Assembly: GCA_020746875.1 (NCBI GenBank) | Contig: JAGTJL010000004.1 | Coordinates: 2,976,001-3,040,000, forward strand | Origin: Rhexocercosporidium sp. MPI-PUGE-AT-0058 | Taxonomy: Eukaryota > Ascomycota > Leotiomycetes > Helotiales | Direction of reading: 5' to 3' | Length of the DNA: 64,000 nt | In this document: piece by piece, positions 35,901 through 47,264 of the stretch | How the letters are laid out: every line of letters begins with the position of its first letter | Position numbering within the stretch: the stretch's first letter is position 1 | Made by a program: the position numbers and the translations under genes | Notes under the pieces: model-generated | Told to the model about the DNA's origin: nothing | Seen by the model: the letters and a program-made list of their open reading frames with translations, nothing else | The model's database searches: none

Positions 35901-36500
35901 GGTAAATTAGAGTCTTTTAGAGTAATTACGTTAAATATAATTATTAAGTTAATTAAGCGATACTTTTTTGATTTCTTTTTTTTAATTAAGAATTAAGTGT
36001 TATAATATAACTTTTTAAAGAGTTTAAAAGCCTTATAATTAAGTCTGTCTTTTATTATTTTCCTGACTTCGAGAGTTAACGCTTTAAGAAGTAGAAAATA
36101 TACTACTTGCCGGGCTTTGTAATTTATCGTTTTAATAATTACAAATAATAAAACATTCTTATAGAATTTCTTATATTTAGTTTAATTAAATATAATAACA
36201 CTTTCTTAATTTAATATAATTTCGTCGAAGAAGGCTCTTTCTTTTAATTATAATATATTTTTTATATTTAAAATAATAAGTCGCTCTTCCGTAATTTTAA
36301 ATTCGTAAGAAAAGCCGGCAAAACGAAAGAATAAGATATCTTAATACTTCTTAACTTACTCTTAAAGAAAGTTCTTTTTTTTAAAGACTTTATATTAGTC
36401 TTCACGGCCTTTAAGTGCATCTCTTATTTTATTTATTTGATTTATAAGCTTAATCTTTTTATTTTTTATCTTATATATAATATAAACCCGCGAAATTTAT
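33000..36500 (-). pseudogene. Gyp2 pol: reverse transcriptase, RNase H, integrase (RIP-inactivated)
   Basis: Reading on the minus strand with stops: the reverse transcriptase lies at about 36.0-35.4 kb, with the catalytic Asp pair (FLDDV type) changed to FLNNV. RNase H covers about 35.1-34.8 kb, including RWLAWIRLFDFEVRYIKG and ADTLSRR. The integrase covers about 34.3-33.0 kb, including SGWVEAR, a VDGGPENK-like site and ISAY...NGMIERG. This reverse transcriptase type (LRNTTLS region) and the RNase H ending mark a different Gypsy lineage from Gyp1. The open plus-strand frame at 34820-35005 is its antisense. Confidence 0.75.
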
Positions 36501-36891
36501 TTACGTTTTTTAAATAAAGACGTTATTAATAAAGTATTATAATTTATAATAAATTAAAAGGTAAGCTCGATTTTCTTAATTAATATTATATTAAATATAC
36601 GTTTTCTACCAAAGGGAGCTTTAATAAAGTTTTCGTAAAAGGGATAATTATAAAAGTCCGTTTCTAAAATTATGAATTCTCGTTTTATATATTTAATAAA
36701 AATATATAAGACGTCTTCAAAAGAGGAATTGCTTTTATTATTAAAAGTTTCTTTATTTCTTTTATAAAAAAGCTCGTCCTCGAGCTTAAAAGAAGTATTC
36801 TTAAAAGAGTATTCGACGATACTAATTATAAAACTCTAATTATAGCCAGTTATTCATTTTCCGAGTCAGTTTTAGACTTTAAGTAATTTAA

Positions 36892-37208
36892 TGTTGGATT
36901 TGACTTCGGTAACTCGTGCCGATTCTACCCTGGAATAGCCGAAGGAGTTTCCACTGCTTACGCGGCCCGGAAATTACCTTCGTATTCCGGGAAATTACGC
37001 TTGTATTTAATTACGTAGCTCGTATAAGCTACGTAATCAGTTACGTAGTCGTAGAAGCTTCTAGAGAAGCCATTATTTTATATATAACTACCGAAGAGCT
37101 CTTCTAGCTCTTCAAGCAAGCAAGCAAGCAATTAATTCTACTTTGTCTTTGATCACGTGTCCTCACCTACTGCGCTTCCTCTTCCTGATTGGCTCGCATA
37201 TTCTCACA
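36892..37208 (+). repeat. solo LTR, family 3, copy 2
   Basis: 317 bases with perfect target duplication TTTAA (36887-36891, 37209-37213). It contains four GCAA units. It is very similar to copies at 25397 and 51352. It is nested in Gyp2. Confidence 0.9.
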
Positions 37209-40200
37209 TTTAATTCCGGATTTAATAATATTCTATTAACTCGGCTCTTAGACTTTATAGCTTTAATACTTTTGGCGTACTTTATAAGTTTAATTACTTT
37301 AATAATAATAATTAATCGCGTAATCTTATTTTATAAGTTAGCGTAAACTAAACCGCCTTTCGTATTAAATAAATATTTAAATAAAACGCGCGCAGTTTAA
37401 AAGAATAAAAATTTAAGAATAATTCTAATACTTAAGATATTTATAATATAAAATTTAATAAAGATAATATAATCTCTTATTATAATTAAGACGTTATTTA
37501 TATATCCCAGAAATCGCGATTTTACGCTTATAATACTTTTTAAGGCTATAGAGTCGCTTTTTATAATAAGGACTTCTAATTAAACGATAATATTATAAGA
37601 TATATAACTGACTTTTGCGCCGGAATTAAGAGTGACTCGGATATCATTAAGTCCCGTCCTCTTAGGCATAATAATTATATACTTCGGCGTTAAAAAGTAT
37701 TATTTATAACTCGGTCCTTAAAGTATGTCGACCAAATAAACTTTAATAATTAAAAGCAAGTCGACTTTAAATTCCCTTTTTAAAACTATTACTCTTTAAA
37801 GCGTTATTAAAATAACGGTCAAAATTATGAATATTAAGTTAAAAAAAGAAATTAAACTTAATAATAACCAGAAAATTAATTACTAAATTAACATTTCTTA
37901 TATTAAAAAAACTTAATATTTTTTTTTTATTAAACTTGGAGCTTATACGTAAGTTTAGCTTAAGATATAATAGGATAAGTAATAACTTATTATTCTTATT
38001 TAAGGAAAATACGTCCAGGCTATCGCGAAACTCGTAGCTCTCTTAATATAAAATTTAAAATATTAGTTTAAAATAATAAGAAGCGTTAAAATATAATATT
38101 ATTCCTTTTTTAATCGTAGTCTTAAAGAGCTTTTATATACTTTACAGTCTTAATATTAATACTAGCAATTTAATCTTAAATTTCTTAATTAATAATCTTC
38201 GGTCGACTTATTTTTAATAAGTCGATTAAAATAAGGATTTCCTTTAAAGTTAAGTTTTTAAGGAGCTCTCTTTAAGTAAGAAGCTTATCCAGCGTATTAT
38301 TTAGTATATAATTATTCCGTGATAACGCTTAATATACGTAAGGTCGGCCTAAAGTCGCCTTAACGGCGATAAGTAAATTGCTTTTAACGCGTTTTTAAAT
38401 AATTTCTATAGAAAATAATTTAATAATAATTAATCCTTTTTAACTTACGGCTGGAATAAATGCTTCTTTTAATTTCTTAAAAATAATATTATTATTATTG
38501 TCTTTTGCGATAATCTGAGTGGATTTTACTTTAAGTACTTTAACTAAAGGGTTTACGTTTATAAGCTCTTAAAATCTGACGGCATTTTTAATTTCTTTAT
38601 AAACTTTTAATCTTCCGTAATTAGCTTAAGCTTTAAGGCGTTCTTAAAGTGGAGTTCCGGTTATACATAATTTAACTCTTATTATTATTCTAAAAGCAGC
38701 GGCACTTTGTTGTCTTATTTCCATAAGTACTATTTCGAAGCTATTATTTATTCCTTTTAAATTAAAAGTAATAAGTATATTTTAAACGTTAGTTAATCTT
38801 ATTATATTAAAGAATCGAATAACGAAGATATTTAATTAGTCTTAGAGTTCTTAACTTACTTTTAATATTAGTCCTTTTAAGGCTGACTTCGGCATAATAT
38901 TTTATTAAGCTAAAAGGGCTTCTTAAGCGTTTTAAAGCTTTTTTTAAATTACTTTTTTTTTCGCTTTAAATTTAAGTCTTTTTTTATATAAATTATTTAT
39001 AAAATAAGGATTTCTTTTCTTAATTTATTCCGAGGAAATTAACCGCTTAAGCTTTTATTCCTTTTTTTTAAGAACTTATATAAATATAATTATTTTTATT
39101 TTTATAAATAATTCTTAAATTAAGTTATTTTTTAAACTCGTGATATTAATTTTAATACTTATAAAATCCTTAAAGTCTAGTACCTAGAATCGGCTTATTA
39201 AAACAAAAGAAGCAGTCGGTGCTTATATTATCCTTTGTATTAAAACGTCGATTATATTTAAAGCTTGCTCTAAAATCTTAATAAAATACCTTAGCTTCTT
39301 TAAAGTATATAATTAACTTGTAAATAAATAAAACCTTAATTTTAGCTATTAATTTTAGATTCTTTCTCTTTTTTATAATAACGTATAATATACGTAAGTT
39401 ATTTAATCTTTTTATAATTATATTAATATCCCGTTTTATAACCTAATTAATATCGCGAATCAGCTTTTCGATAATAAGAATAACTTCTTCTCGAATATAC
39501 TTTTTTTAATTCGGTCTAAAGCGAAGCACCGAACTCTTCTTAAAAACGTCGTCGATCTCCTGAGCTAGAGAATTATTTTTATACTTTATAAGCTCGGAAT
39601 AAGTTATAAAATTAAGCCTTCCGAATTATATTATTAAAAAAAGAGTTTTACTATTACTCGACCCGAGTCGAAAGCAATTGGCTTAAGTAATTCGTATAAA
39701 TAATGCTTCTTCTTTAATTAACGTATCGATTTCCCGCTCGACTTAAAGTAAGCTTTTTATCTTAACGAATATTTTATTAAAAAATCGTATATTTTTTATT
39801 TTAAAAGTATTATTATTCTTTATAAAAGTTCTAGCCTTCCGCTTAAAGTATTTAAATAAAATTATTAAAAACTTAATAATTATTTACTGTTTTATAATAA
39901 TTTTCTTTTATATATAAGCTTAATTAATTTCTTTAAAAGCTCGGAGGAATTATCGAGATTAAAATTTAAAAGCATTTTCTATAATATATTTAAAATTATT
40001 AAATATCTTCTTTAAGTTTTAAAAAAATATAATAATATTACTTAAGGTCGAACGTTTAATATTCTTTTATAACTTCTTTAATTAATTCTTAATAAGTATT
40101 ATTAAGGAAGTCGAGGAGTTACTTAATATTTTGGCTTACTTCGAGAGTATAATAATTTACGACGTATTATTTCTTTTTGGCGTTATCCGTAATGCCTCGA

Positions 40201-41931
40201 GCCGTAAAGAGCTGCTTTAAAGTCTTAAAGAACTTAATAATATTATTCCCGTTAAAATATAAATAATTAAAAGTACTTAAAGTTAGCATAGCTTAAGTTA
40301 TTATAAAATAAGGAGGTCTTTTAATAAAGTCCGTAATAAGTCGTGCGGCCTAAGACATAAGCTATTAAGACGCTATATTATTAAAAGTAAGTTCGTAGTA
40401 ATAATTATTTAAAGCCTCGTTTATTTTATATAATATAAAAGTTTTAATAAGTTTATACTATCTTAGCGCAAGTCGTATTAATTAAAAAGCTTAAGCGGAA
40501 GTAGCTTAAGCGGAAGTAACTTAAGCTTATAGCGGTATTATATAACTTATATTAGCAGGGTTAGGTTCCCCCTACTTCGGAGGCGAATACAGTATGGCTT
40601 GAGGGTATATAAGCTAAATAAGTGTTATATAAGCCGGTAAAGCTTAAAGGGCGGCCTAAGCTCTTATACTAAAGCTTTTTAAATAGCTACTGCCTTAATT
40701 ATAATTAAATATATTTTATTATAAGTTATTATTATTACCTTTGTTTCTCTTCTTTTTCTTATTTATAATTAAAACATTATCTATAAGTATTCCCAGTAGT
40801 TATAATAAAATAAAATTAATAATTTTAATAATATTAAGCTCTATTAAAAGCTTAACAAGCACAAAAGTAAAAGAGCTTATAGAGCTTATAAAGCCTGTCT
40901 CAATAATAAAGTAGTCTATAATCGGTGTCGCAGAGCTTCCTCGGGTTATAAAGAAGTTATTAATAAGTCGTTCAGGCTCCTTATCTTTTAAGTTGCCGCT
41001 AAAGGCGTTATTTTTAATATCGTTTTCGAATATAATTAATTTTTCTTAATGAAATTAATAATTTATTAAAGAGTAAATACGCTTAATATTACTAATGAAA
41101 AAGTAAAAGATATAATATATTATATTAAAAAAAAAAGAATATATAAGCTCGAGAAAATAAAGGAAATATATAAGTAAAATATTAAATTAAAAAGCTTATA
41201 GCTTTAAGCTTTTCTTAAGGTAATAAAGCCCGAAAAACGCCGAAGTCTAGGCTTTTTATTTTTATAATAAACTAACGTATAAGCTTAAGCGAAGTAAATA
41301 AATCTCGCTAAATACTAAAGCTTTATTATTATTAAAATTAATCTCGACGTAAAATAACTTAAGACCGAAATTAATTAAAAAAGCATAAAATAAAACCCCG
41401 TATATCTTTTTATTTAGCTCCGTCTCGCTAGCCTAAAATAGGCCTTTAACGGAAAAAGAAAAAGAAAAGAGTAATAAATACGCTTACTAAAAGTACGATT
41501 AGCGTTGAAATTTACTGGATTTATTTTAAATAATCTACTTTTCGTTTTTCGAAGTATTAAATATACTTTAATATCGGTTAAGGTATTTTTAATAATATAA
41601 TCTAGTTATTTTCGGTCCGACTTTTTTAATATTAATACTCTACGTATTAAAGCTGGCTTTTCCAGTAGTCTAAATACTCTTATAATAAAAGTAAGTAATT
41701 TCCCCTCAGACTTCCTATGCTTCTCGTTATATTATAAAAGACTGTCGAGTGCCGTATTTAATTTTATTTTAAAGGCTAGGAGATCTTTAAGTAAATAAAT
41801 TTATATTAGTTCGAGCACTTATCGGTTTCGGTCTTTATAATTAGCATAAAAGGCCTTTAAGCTTCTTTACGTACTTTATTTTAGCTTTTTTTATTTACTT
41901 CTTACGTAAGTTATTAATATATATAAAAGGG
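37209..41931 (-). pseudogene. Gyp2 gag/protease region (decayed)
   Basis: By position between the 5' LTR (41932-42202) and the reverse transcriptase this 4.7 kb should hold gag and protease. It is RIP-mutated throughout and I could not identify individual domains by eye. A patch at about 40.48-40.56 kb has three direct repeats of a CTTAAGCGGAAGTA unit and is less AT-rich. Confidence 0.45.
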
Positions 41932-42202
41932 AAAATATTAAATATATAATAAAAAAGTAATAAAGCAAGTGCCGGAAGATAAACGTAAGAAATACTTATT
42001 TAATGAATACTAAAGATATTATATATTTAAGGAATATAATTTATTAAAGGAAAGAGAAAGTATAATTTAAATAAAAAAGAAAAGTTATAATAATAAAAAT
42101 CGTTGTTTTCGCTAGAGGATATTGCCTTAAAAGCTATCTTAAATACAGTAAGATGCAGCTCAATCACGTGACAAATGGACCTCTGAGGTCAACCCCACTA
42201 CA
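41932..42202 (-). repeat. Gyp2 5' LTR
   Basis: On the plus strand it runs from TATAAAAGGGAAAA (from TGTGGAGGGGAAAA) to CCCCACTACA. It is about 271 bases. Its right half kept GACCTCTGAGGTC unmutated while its left half is strongly RIP-shifted. Confidence 0.85.
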
Positions 42203-42950
42203 GTATTTTATTTATAAACCGATAAGTAAACCGAACGGCAAAATTAAGTCTTAGAATTTTATTTAAGAATATATTATAATTATTATTAAAATAATTAAGC
42301 TTTTAAGCTAGCTTTAGCGGAATTTATATATAATAATTCGGTATATATATTTACTAATTTAATACCTTTTCGAATATTATACGGGTTTAACCCGGAGCTT
42401 AATTTAAACGTCGAGGACGACGTTTAAAAAGGAAGGGTATTTATTATAATTAAGAGAATAAGATTCTTATAATAAGAAAAAAAAGTGTTTATAGAAAAGC
42501 TTCGAATTACTTCCGAATTTTATAAGAAGTTTTATAATATAAAATATAAAAAGACTAAATTTTAAGTCGAAGATATGGTTTTATTAACTACGAAGCACCT
42601 TCGATAATTAAAGCCTTCTCGAAAGCTTATTAATAAATTTCTAAAGCTTTTTAAGGTTAAGAAAATTATTTATAATTACGGTTAAATATATTAACTCGAA
42701 TTGCCCCCGACTTACCGTATTTACGATACTTTTCATATATTATTTTTAAAACAGTAGCAAGGATAAAAAAGAATCGAAGTTAAACCGGAAGTAATTTAAG
42801 TTTAAGAATAAGAAGAGTTCGAAGTTAAGTTTATTTAAGCTTATAAGGATATTAAGCGAGGTCGCTTATATTTAGTCCGTTAAAAAAGTTATTTTATTAT
42901 AAATAATACTTAAGAGCTTATAAATTATTTTATATACGTTAAAAATACGT
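42203..42950 (+). pseudogene. Gyp1 pol, part 2 (integrase C-terminus and region in chromodomain position)
   Basis: It continues the integrase cut at 28998: the flanks join in frame through the HPQTDGQTER-type site (RIP forms FYL*TDK*TER). An integrase C-terminal region follows, with EDMVLL-like and LELPPTYRIYDTF-like segments, then a segment around 42830-42900 in the position of a chromodomain. Many stops. Confidence 0.75.
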
Positions 42951-43664
42951 TATAAAAATACTTAAAAGATATATTAAAAAAAAGAAAATCGGAATTATAA
43001 TAGAAATTATGAAAATAAAAGAATTAAAAGCAGAAGTTTTTATTTAAGCCTCGAAGGGCGCCGGAGGCAAAACGAAAGAAGCTTAAAAGCATAAACCGTA
43101 ATATAATAAAAGCCCGAAAGCGCTATTTATAGCTCGAGGCTGCCTTCGCTAAGAGAAAGGAAGCGACGGGCCTAAAGATCTTTTTTATATTTTCGTCTTT
43201 ATTTTTATTCTTTTCTTCTTTAACTTCGCCTTTAAGGGCTTATTAAAGTTAATATAAAAGTAATATAAAGGTATATCGGTATTAATAGGGATGCGACGTA
43301 GTAACTCCCGAAGGAAAGCGTTAGTCTCGTTTTACGTAATAAAAGCTAGCGAAAGAAGATATTAATAATAATAGCAGCGGCAAGAGTAGTAATAATAATA
43401 GCGGCAAGACGAAGGGTGGCGGAAGCGGGACGGAAGGGAAACGAGGCGTTACCGCCGGTAAACCGGGCGGCCCGAGTAGATCGGTCTATTACGGCTATTA
43501 CGGTAATAATTAAGTCCCGAACTTCGTCGGCCGAGGTAATACCGGCGGCGAAATTATCTTAAGCTATAAGCAGTTTTAAGATAAGGTCGTATGCCTTCTC
43601 AGGAAGCTATCGGAGTTAATATAAATACTTTAATATTTATTAATAATAAAGGAATATTAAAGTA
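42951..43664. other. Gyp1 3' untranslated region with a CpG-rich patch
   Basis: Most is AT-rich, but about 43.27-43.62 kb is rich in GGCGG, CCGCC and AGCGGC-like words while still almost lacking CpA and TpG. This is what RIP leaves when a GC-rich, CpG-rich sequence is mutated only at CpA. No coding function is assigned. Confidence 0.5.
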
Positions 43665-44995
43665 AGAGTTGTGGCCACAGCTCGTGGGCACCTTAAGCGA
43701 GAATACCAAAAACAGCTCTTATGATTCAAAAATGCAAAACAAACTTGATTTACTTTTTTTTACTTTTAAATTTATATTATAACTTAATGAATAGTAATTA
43801 ATCCCTTTGCTGTAATTATATCCTTTAATTTATAAGTTAATCTCTTAATATACGGCCGGTAATCACGTGGATTTACTTAGTCCTAGAGCTTTTAAATCTT
43901 CCCTTTTAACGCTTCGAGAGAAGTCGGTATAAATAGTAATTTCTTTAGCTCTTCTTTTATTTACTTCTAAACCTTCTCGATAACGTTTAAATCTGGCGAA
44001 GAAGGAGGCTAATTAAAGCCGCGAATGTTATACTTTAGCTTCGCTAGCCTCGCATGTCTTTTATGAACTTTTGAGCCGTTTTCCTAGAAGATATAATTAG
44101 TCTTTAAACGATCGAATAGCGGGAAAATAATTAAATAAAGTACTTAATCTTTATACGCGCGAGAATTAACTCTTTTATAATCTTCTTTTTTTAAAAATAT
44201 TAAAAGCGACTTCTAATCTTAACTAATTACTCCTTAGATTATAACCGATACTCTTCTCGATCGATAAGTTGATTTAATATAATCTGTATACTTTTTCTCG
44301 TTAACTCGTCGAGTAACCTAGATTCTATTATTCTTCCTTAGCTTAAAAATACACTCGTCGGATTAAATAACTTTCTTTTAATCCCCCTCTCTTGGTCTCG
44401 ATACGGCCTAATCAAAAGTCCTCTACTAACGGTAGCTAATCGCAAATCTAAGTCGTTTCTTTGCTTGTTTTCGTGAAATAAAAGGCCGAGGATATATAAT
44501 ATAACGTTAGTAATTAATTTTTTAAAGTTCTTGTCGAATTGTATGAGTAGATGCTTTAATACCGAGGAGAGCTCGGACCCGCTTAAAAGGTAACTTACGG
44601 GTATTGTAATTTTGCGCGATAAATTTAATAATTCGACGAAGATCTCGTACTAATAAAAGCTTCTTTTAATACTGCTTCTCTTTCTGTATTCTTTTATTAG
44701 ATTTAGTTTTGTAAATGCGTTGCGCTGTCGATTTAAGGACGCTTAGTTCGCGGTAGATTTGAAACTAGGATTTTCTATTGCTGCGAGCTTAGCGCACTTT
44801 TAACTTTCGCGGAGTATACTAATTTTGGCTAAGCTTATGCTTAGTATTAGAATTGTAAAAATCTAACTTTATTTCGAATTTAAAGCGATTAAATTAAAAG
44901 ATTGATTTGTAAGAAATTTTTAAAGTTAAAAGGTAAGAAATTGCAGTAGGGGGCTAATCTCGCTTAAGGTGCCCACGAGCTGTGGCCACAACTCT
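43665..44995 (-). mobile_element. Tc1/mariner-type DNA transposon
   Basis: 1331 bases with perfect 38-bp terminal inverted repeats (AGAGTTGTGGCCACAGCTCG... and its complement) and TA duplications at 43663-43664 and 44996-44997. On the minus strand a transposase relic is readable: NYIF*ENGSKVHKRHARL and RGFN*PPSSPDLNVI, the conserved DDE-region text of Tc1 transposases with TGG-to-TAG stops. It is inserted in the 3' untranslated part of Gyp1. Inactive by RIP, while its ends look unmutated. Confidence 0.88.
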
Positions 44996-45498
44996 TACTT
45001 ACGGCGATACACCGGGACTTTTAATCGCGGCAGCGATTATATTTAATATTATTAGCTTTTAAAAAAACACAGACGTAGTTTACTACGTTATTAGCGAAGT
45101 AGTAGGCGTAACGGTAGTAAATCGAAGCTATAACGAAAGTAAGTCGGATATATAATCTAATATAATATAATAAGAGAGAGACAGAGAGATAGCGAAGCTA
45201 AATCGGAGGAAAAGATAATAGTATTAACTAAAGATTAGATTTATTTAAAGGCTAAAATATAAATAACTTACGGCAGAACTCGCCATACCGCTTAATTACG
45301 CGAACTACTACTGATCTGGACCCGTCCATATTTCGATTCAAGTTCGTAATATTATTATATACTTTACGAGTAAACTACTCCTGTTTTAAGGAATCGAATC
45401 CGATTTAAGTCCGTATGTATTTCGATTTACGTTTATTATATTATATTATTATTATATTACTTCGTATTTTATAAATAAGATTTTAAGAAAAGGAGTAA

Positions 45499-45700
45499 TA
45501 TTAAGAGTAGAATTTAATATAAAGAAGGTCGGGGGTTTTACGGAAGATTTGCAGGCTTAGTATAGATCACGTGTTAATATTCTTATTTATTTACTTCGGA
45601 GGAGAGTAAAGAGGATTTAGAAAGCTAGAAATCAGTCTGAATTACAGCTAATATACCCTGAACGTTTCGAATAGTAATTCTTTATCATTTGAACCTTACA
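45499..45700 (+). repeat. Gyp1 3' LTR
   Basis: 202 bases, ending CCTTACA, followed by the target duplication CTTTG and the resumed MULE frame. It retains more G and C than the 5' LTR. Confidence 0.88.
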
Positions 45701-47140
45701 CTTTGGAAGCAGTATTCCGATGTTTTACTCCTTAATTGTATATACAAAACTAACCGATTCAATATGCTTTTGCTGAATATATAAGGAATAACAAGGAATA
45801 ATATAATCGTTCAGCTTAAGTTAGCATTTTTATTAAAGGAAACTCATAAAGATTACATCTAAGCTATTACTCAACTTCGGTCCTTAATACTTGAGAACAT
45901 TATTATAAAGCCAGTTTCTATTATAACAGATAAGGAACTAGCTTTAATGAAGTATTTAGATATATAATTCCCGAATTCCCGATATTTCCTTTACCGGTAG
46001 TATATTAATATAAACGTATTAGCAAAGACTAAGAAGTACTTTCCAAGGCTTATTAAAGAAGAAGATAAGAAGTAGGTACGCTACTTAAAGTTCTAAGTAT
46101 TTCTTAGCTGCTAGAATACGCTACTAGCTAGTATAACGGAGCAGGCGTACGATAAATTGCTTGAGGAGATAAGGGTCTAATTCCCGTTATAAGCGATGAG
46201 TTATTGCGAAGGCACTTAACTCTTATAAAAGAAGAAACTCGTAGCCTTTTAGATTAACTAATTAAACTATTTTAGGGTCATTATTACGAGTCCTATTAAA
46301 GGTTGCCATGCTACCTTAAAGTTGTATTTACAACGTGGGCATGCAGACCTCAAGGGTGTGTTCCTTAAAATACAACTTTTTTAGACTGCCTAGCATTCTG
46401 GCATTCGTACAACTATTGCACAGCAGCAATTACAGCTTAAATATAATACAAATATCCCTCTTTTTACTGCTGTCCTTTAGTTTATCCATAGCTGAGCTCT
46501 CTTAAAGATCACCTAAGAGAACAGCAAGCTTCCGTACGAGGGGCCACCTCCGAATGATTATACATATATTATACAACAAGCGTTTAGTTTACCTTACTTT
46601 CACACAATTTATAAGAGAAAGCAAGAAGGCGGCGTGATTCTCTTCAGCGATATTCATCTTTATTAGCATTATAACAGGGCTTAATTAAATGCCCCTCCTA
46701 GGCCCCTAGCTACTCCTCAACCTCTCCTACTCTTAAATCCAATAAAAGTGAAAGGTAAAGGTAAGCTTAAGAGTGCTTTAAGTAGAAGCTCGCGCGTGGC
46801 ACCTTCTAATACTCGTCGAGATCCTTCATTCTTTGAACTCCCTTCTAATTCTGCCCTTGCATCACTTAATCAGATTTCTATAATATAAAATAGCCTATCT
46901 ACGACTGCTCTCGCAATGCAACGACTTGAGCTTAGGCATCGGGGTTTGTATAAGCTTAATACCCGTCGGGAAAGGGGTTATATGCAAGGCATATCATCGG
47001 TATACCAGACAAATAGTATTGAAGATGCTACTATAATTGCTGCAACTACGATGCAACGGGAGGTAATTGGAAGGGTTGAGGTATATACCTAAAATACGGA
47101 CTTTAAAGATAACGACGATTTTAATAAGTTAGGTTAATAC
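45701..47140 (+). pseudogene. MULE transposase, 3' part (DDE and SWIM regions)
   Basis: It resumes directly after Gyp1: ...SLEL is continued by WKQYSDVLLLDCTYKTNRF, the MULE transposase signature. ITDKELALMK (a catalytic Asp region), SPIKGCH and LQRGH follow. A SWIM-like zinc site around 46.56-46.61 kb (C..C..., LPYFHTI, with Cys already changed to Tyr) comes next, then a low-complexity C-terminal tail (NAPPRPLATPQPLLLLNP). Few stops compared with the retroelements: this part is only lightly RIP-mutated. Confidence 0.78.
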
Positions 47141-47215
47141 CAATTATGTACTATATATAATTATTTATACAAGTTTAGTAGTGATAAATGCACTCTTCAT
47201 TTTCGGCTCGCTTAG

Positions 47216-47264
47216 TTAGCGTATGTCGATTTAGCTATTCCCGTATGTCGATTTAGCTGTGGCC
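47216..47264 (-). repeat. MULE right terminal inverted repeat
   Basis: It ends ...GATTTAGCTGTGGCC and holds two tandem copies of the GTATGTCGATTTAGCT unit. It is followed at once by the target duplication TAATTCAA. Confidence 0.85.

Larger units (their letters stand above)
28999..42202 (-). mobile_element. Ty3/Gypsy retrotransposon Gyp2, 13.2 kb, inserted in the Gyp1 integrase
   Basis: It is bounded by same-orientation LTRs at 28999-29279 and 41932-42202 and by the 4-bp duplication GTAT (28995-28998, 42203-42206). Joining the flanks rebuilds the Gyp1 integrase reading frame exactly through the FHPQTDGQTER motif region, which proves the insertion. Genes are on the minus strand, so the 5' LTR is the one near 42 kb. 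Two solo LTRs are nested inside (32622-32905, 36892-37208). Net length is about 12.6 kb, large for Gypsy. An extra 3.3 kb lies between integrase and 3' LTR. Confidence 0.85.
24150..45700 (+). mobile_element. Ty3/Gypsy retrotransposon Gyp1, split by nested insertions
   Basis: Two LTRs of equal length (202 bases; 24150-24351 and 45499-45700) stand in the same orientation, flanked by CTTTA on the left and CTTTG on the right, a 5-bp target duplication with one RIP-type change. The gag-pol order on the plus strand is gag with zinc knuckle, protease, reverse transcriptase, RNase H, integrase, a region in chromodomain position. A purine tract AAGAAAAGGAG precedes the 3' LTR. Insertions inside are a solo LTR (25397-25711), Gyp2 (28999-42202) and a Tc1/mariner element (43665-44995). 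Removing them leaves about 6.7 kb, a normal Gypsy length. It is inserted in the MULE transposase gene. Confidence 0.88.
22139..47264 (+). mobile_element. Mutator-like (MULE) DNA transposon containing all nested elements of the first AT island
   Basis: The outermost element is bounded by 8-bp target duplications TAATTCAA (22131-22138 and 47265-47272) and about 49-bp terminal inverted repeats starting GGCCACAGC. Each terminal repeat contains two tandem copies of a unit with AGCTAAATCGACATAC. The left terminal repeat is split by a solo LTR (22161-23012), and the transposase gene is split by Gyp1 (24150-45700). Subtracting insertions and their duplications leaves about 2.7 kb, a sensible MULE length. 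Orientation is taken from the transposase on the plus strand. RIP-like decay is milder in its right part than in the elements inserted in it. Confidence 0.85.

Noticed and set aside
36916..37346. Two plus-strand open frames.
   Set aside because: They lie in or across the family 3 solo LTR (36892-37208); non-coding repeat.
21344..47264. AT-rich island considered as a centromere or inserted mitochondrial DNA.
   Set aside because: It resolves into identifiable transposons with target duplications and CpA depletion; no mitochondrial genes seen. A heterochromatic role cannot be excluded but is not supported by sequence alone.
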